DNA of 64,000 bases from Thermoplasmatota archaeon (lineage in GTDB: Archaea; Thermoplasmatota; Thermoplasmata; Thermoplasmatales; GCA-001856825): positions 38,039 to 102,038 of the forward strand of contig JAMCUN010000019.1 of the NCBI GenBank assembly GCA_023381415.1, in the 5' to 3' direction. How positions within the stretch are numbered: position 1 is the first letter of the stretch; every line of letters begins with the position of its first letter. Below are positions 63,168-64,000 of this stretch, one piece after another. Position numbers and translations under genes: made by a program. The notes beneath the pieces are model-generated. The model saw nothing but the letters and a program-made list of their open reading frames with translations, searched no databases and was not told the origin of the DNA.

Positions 63168-63320
63168 ATGATTGAGAGACTGATCATTCCGGCATCTAGG
63201 GTGGATGTAAGAAGCATGGAGGGATATTTCATAAGAACAGTTACGAAATTTGGAAACAGTGCTAAGATAGACTGCCCGAAGGAATACCTTGGTAGAACAG
63301 TATGCGTAATAGTTGCATGA
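63168..63320 (+). CDS. DUF2080-type transposon-encoded small protein
   Basis: The 50-residue ORF reads MIERLIIPASRVDVRSMEGY and ends with VTKFGNSAKIDCPKEYLGRT plus VCVIVA. The pattern T-x-F-G-N-x-A-x-I-x-x-P-K-E-Y-L-G is the AbrB-like DUF2080 family found in archaeal transposons. It is likely a remnant or accessory of an element at the right end of the window. It overlaps a minus-strand ORF. Confidence 0.65.
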   Translation: MIERLIIPASRVDVRSMEGYFIRTVTKFGNSAKIDCPKEYLGRTVCVIVA

Positions 63321-63525
63321 ACAGCGACAGTCTTATCTCTTCACTGAAGACAATGAAACACTTTACAAACTTTTCATCAAGCTCCTTCCCGATGTACGAT
63401 TCCAGCATAGATCTCACTGCTGCCACCCTTTCATCTATGTCTTCTGTATCGGATTTCTCCCTGTCGGGATTCCGCACCGCTAGTGCCTTCCTCTTCCTTA
63501 ACCTTCTCATCTCCCTCTTATTCAT
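63262..63525 (-). CDS. 87-codon basic ORF, unknown
   Basis: MNKREMRRLRKRKALAVRNP begins a charged protein whose C-terminal part overlaps the DUF2080 ORF by 59 nt on the opposite strand. It may be part of a decayed mobile element; unsure whether expressed. Confidence 0.35.
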   Translation of the reverse strand: MNKREMRRLRKRKALAVRNPDREKSDTEDIDERVAAVRSMLESYIGKELDEKFVKCFIVFSEEIRLSLFMQLLRILFYQGIPSGSLS

Positions 63526-63537
63526 GTCTTTGATATT

Positions 63538-63720
63538 TCAATACACCTTGACTTTCCTCGCATAAATTCCCAGTTCTGCAATCTTGTCTGCCTCTGAGTA
63601 TTGTTGGTTCATAAGCACATTCCTATGGTGCTTATCCCAGCGGTATACTGCCTTAATGTATTCACTTCTATCCAAAATCTTCAGTGAAGGTCTCCTTCCG
63701 AATGCCCTATCATTCCACAC
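63538..63720 (-). CDS. 60-codon ORF, possible mobile-element fragment
   Basis: The frame MWNDRAFGRRPSLKILDRSE continues with YRWDKHHRNVLMNQQYSEAD, which has a DKHHRN segment of transposon-protein flavour. Too short for a firm call. Confidence 0.3.
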   Translation of the reverse strand: MWNDRAFGRRPSLKILDRSEYIKAVYRWDKHHRNVLMNQQYSEADKIAELGIYARKVKVY

Positions 63721-63904
63721 AACTTATGAGACACTATGGGGGGAAACAATAGAAAAGGCTAGGAATATCATATCTGAAGGATTCTATGATGGTTAAATGA
63801 TGGCGATATTCAGGTAACTCATTACGTCTAATTCCTAAACTCAAGGTAAATAGATATCTAATGCACGTATATTTCTCTCGCTAGTCTCTAGCTATGGTGA
63901 TTGA

Positions 63905-64000
63905 ATGAAATCTGGCACGACAAAAAAAGGAATTTTAGTGATAGCGCACAGAGGAGGAGGCGAACTTTTCACAGAAAATACAATTACCGCCTTCAAGAAG
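63905..64000 (+). CDS. Glycerophosphodiester phosphodiesterase (N-terminal part, cut by window edge)
   Basis: The first 32 residues are MKSGTTKKGILVIAHRGGGE and LFTENTITAFKK. IAHRGG with the downstream ENT.AF is the catalytic start of the GDPD family (TIM barrel), which hydrolyses glycerophosphodiesters. The gene continues past the window. Confidence 0.8.
   Translation, partial: MKSGTTKKGILVIAHRGGGELFTENTITAFKK

Noticed and set aside
1-64000. CRISPR array or prophage
   Set aside because: No series of regularly spaced identical repeats and no capsid, portal or terminase-like genes were seen.

Overview
The window looks like archaeal, probably Thermoplasmatales-like (Thermoplasmata), chromosomal DNA. 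The evidence is an aIF2-gamma end, ribosomal protein L15e, an adenosine-specific kinase (DUF355), two-subunit glycine dehydrogenase, and a TATA-like box 22-28 nt before many start codons, which fits leaderless mRNAs. A sulfocyanin-type cupredoxin and DoxX/DoxD-like membrane proteins hint at an acidophile. The taxonomic call is inference from gene content.

Positions 1-35,850 are compact, mostly intact core genes. In order: aIF2-gamma end, a HhH-GPD DNA glycosylase, the operon fixC-fixX-etfB-etfA, tRNA-Thr(GGU), PrxQ peroxiredoxin, an M20 peptidase, a large surface protein with a 28-residue-repeat stalk, split cobalamin-independent methionine synthase (two genes), a zinc alcohol dehydrogenase, L15e, DUF355 kinase, a methyltransferase, a small Toprim protein, gcvPA-gcvPB, and tRNA-Leu(CAA). 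These are followed by transporters, an MBL hydrolase, pirin, a 2-hydroxyacid dehydrogenase, an S9 peptidase, an M20 amidohydrolase, an ABC exporter pair, and an amino-acid permease translationally coupled to an acetamidase/formamidase-like enzyme. Peptide and amino-acid use (two M20 enzymes, S9 peptidase, permease, amidase, glycine dehydrogenase, Etf/Fix electron transfer) is a recurrent theme.

Positions 35,850-64,000 are accessory. They hold two IS110-family elements (36.0-37.4 kb and 47.3-48.7 kb), one frameshifted DDE element (42.6-43.7 kb), a decayed transposase (54.2-55.1 kb), a DUF2080-type transposon protein (63.2 kb), and several genes broken only by in-frame stop codons. Among them is a sulfur amino-acid cluster: two cysteine-synthase-like enzymes, a cystathionine gamma-lyase/synthase, and a divergent wHTH-TRASH metal-sensing type regulator. 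Secreted or envelope proteins are also present: a cupredoxin, a protein with three NTF2/SnoaL-like repeats followed by a wHTH plus membrane-protein pair, and a beta-rich exported protein. A glycerophosphodiester phosphodiesterase gene starts at the right edge.

The strongest leads for something undescribed are three. First, a 141-nt noncoding block of identical length lies downstream of both IS110 transposases, with a conserved closing stem and variable internal segments, as expected of a bridge/seekRNA. Second, an isolated ~110-nt sequence at 39.0 kb has strong RNA-like folding. Third, genes interrupted by TAA/TAG without any frameshift recur in the accessory half.
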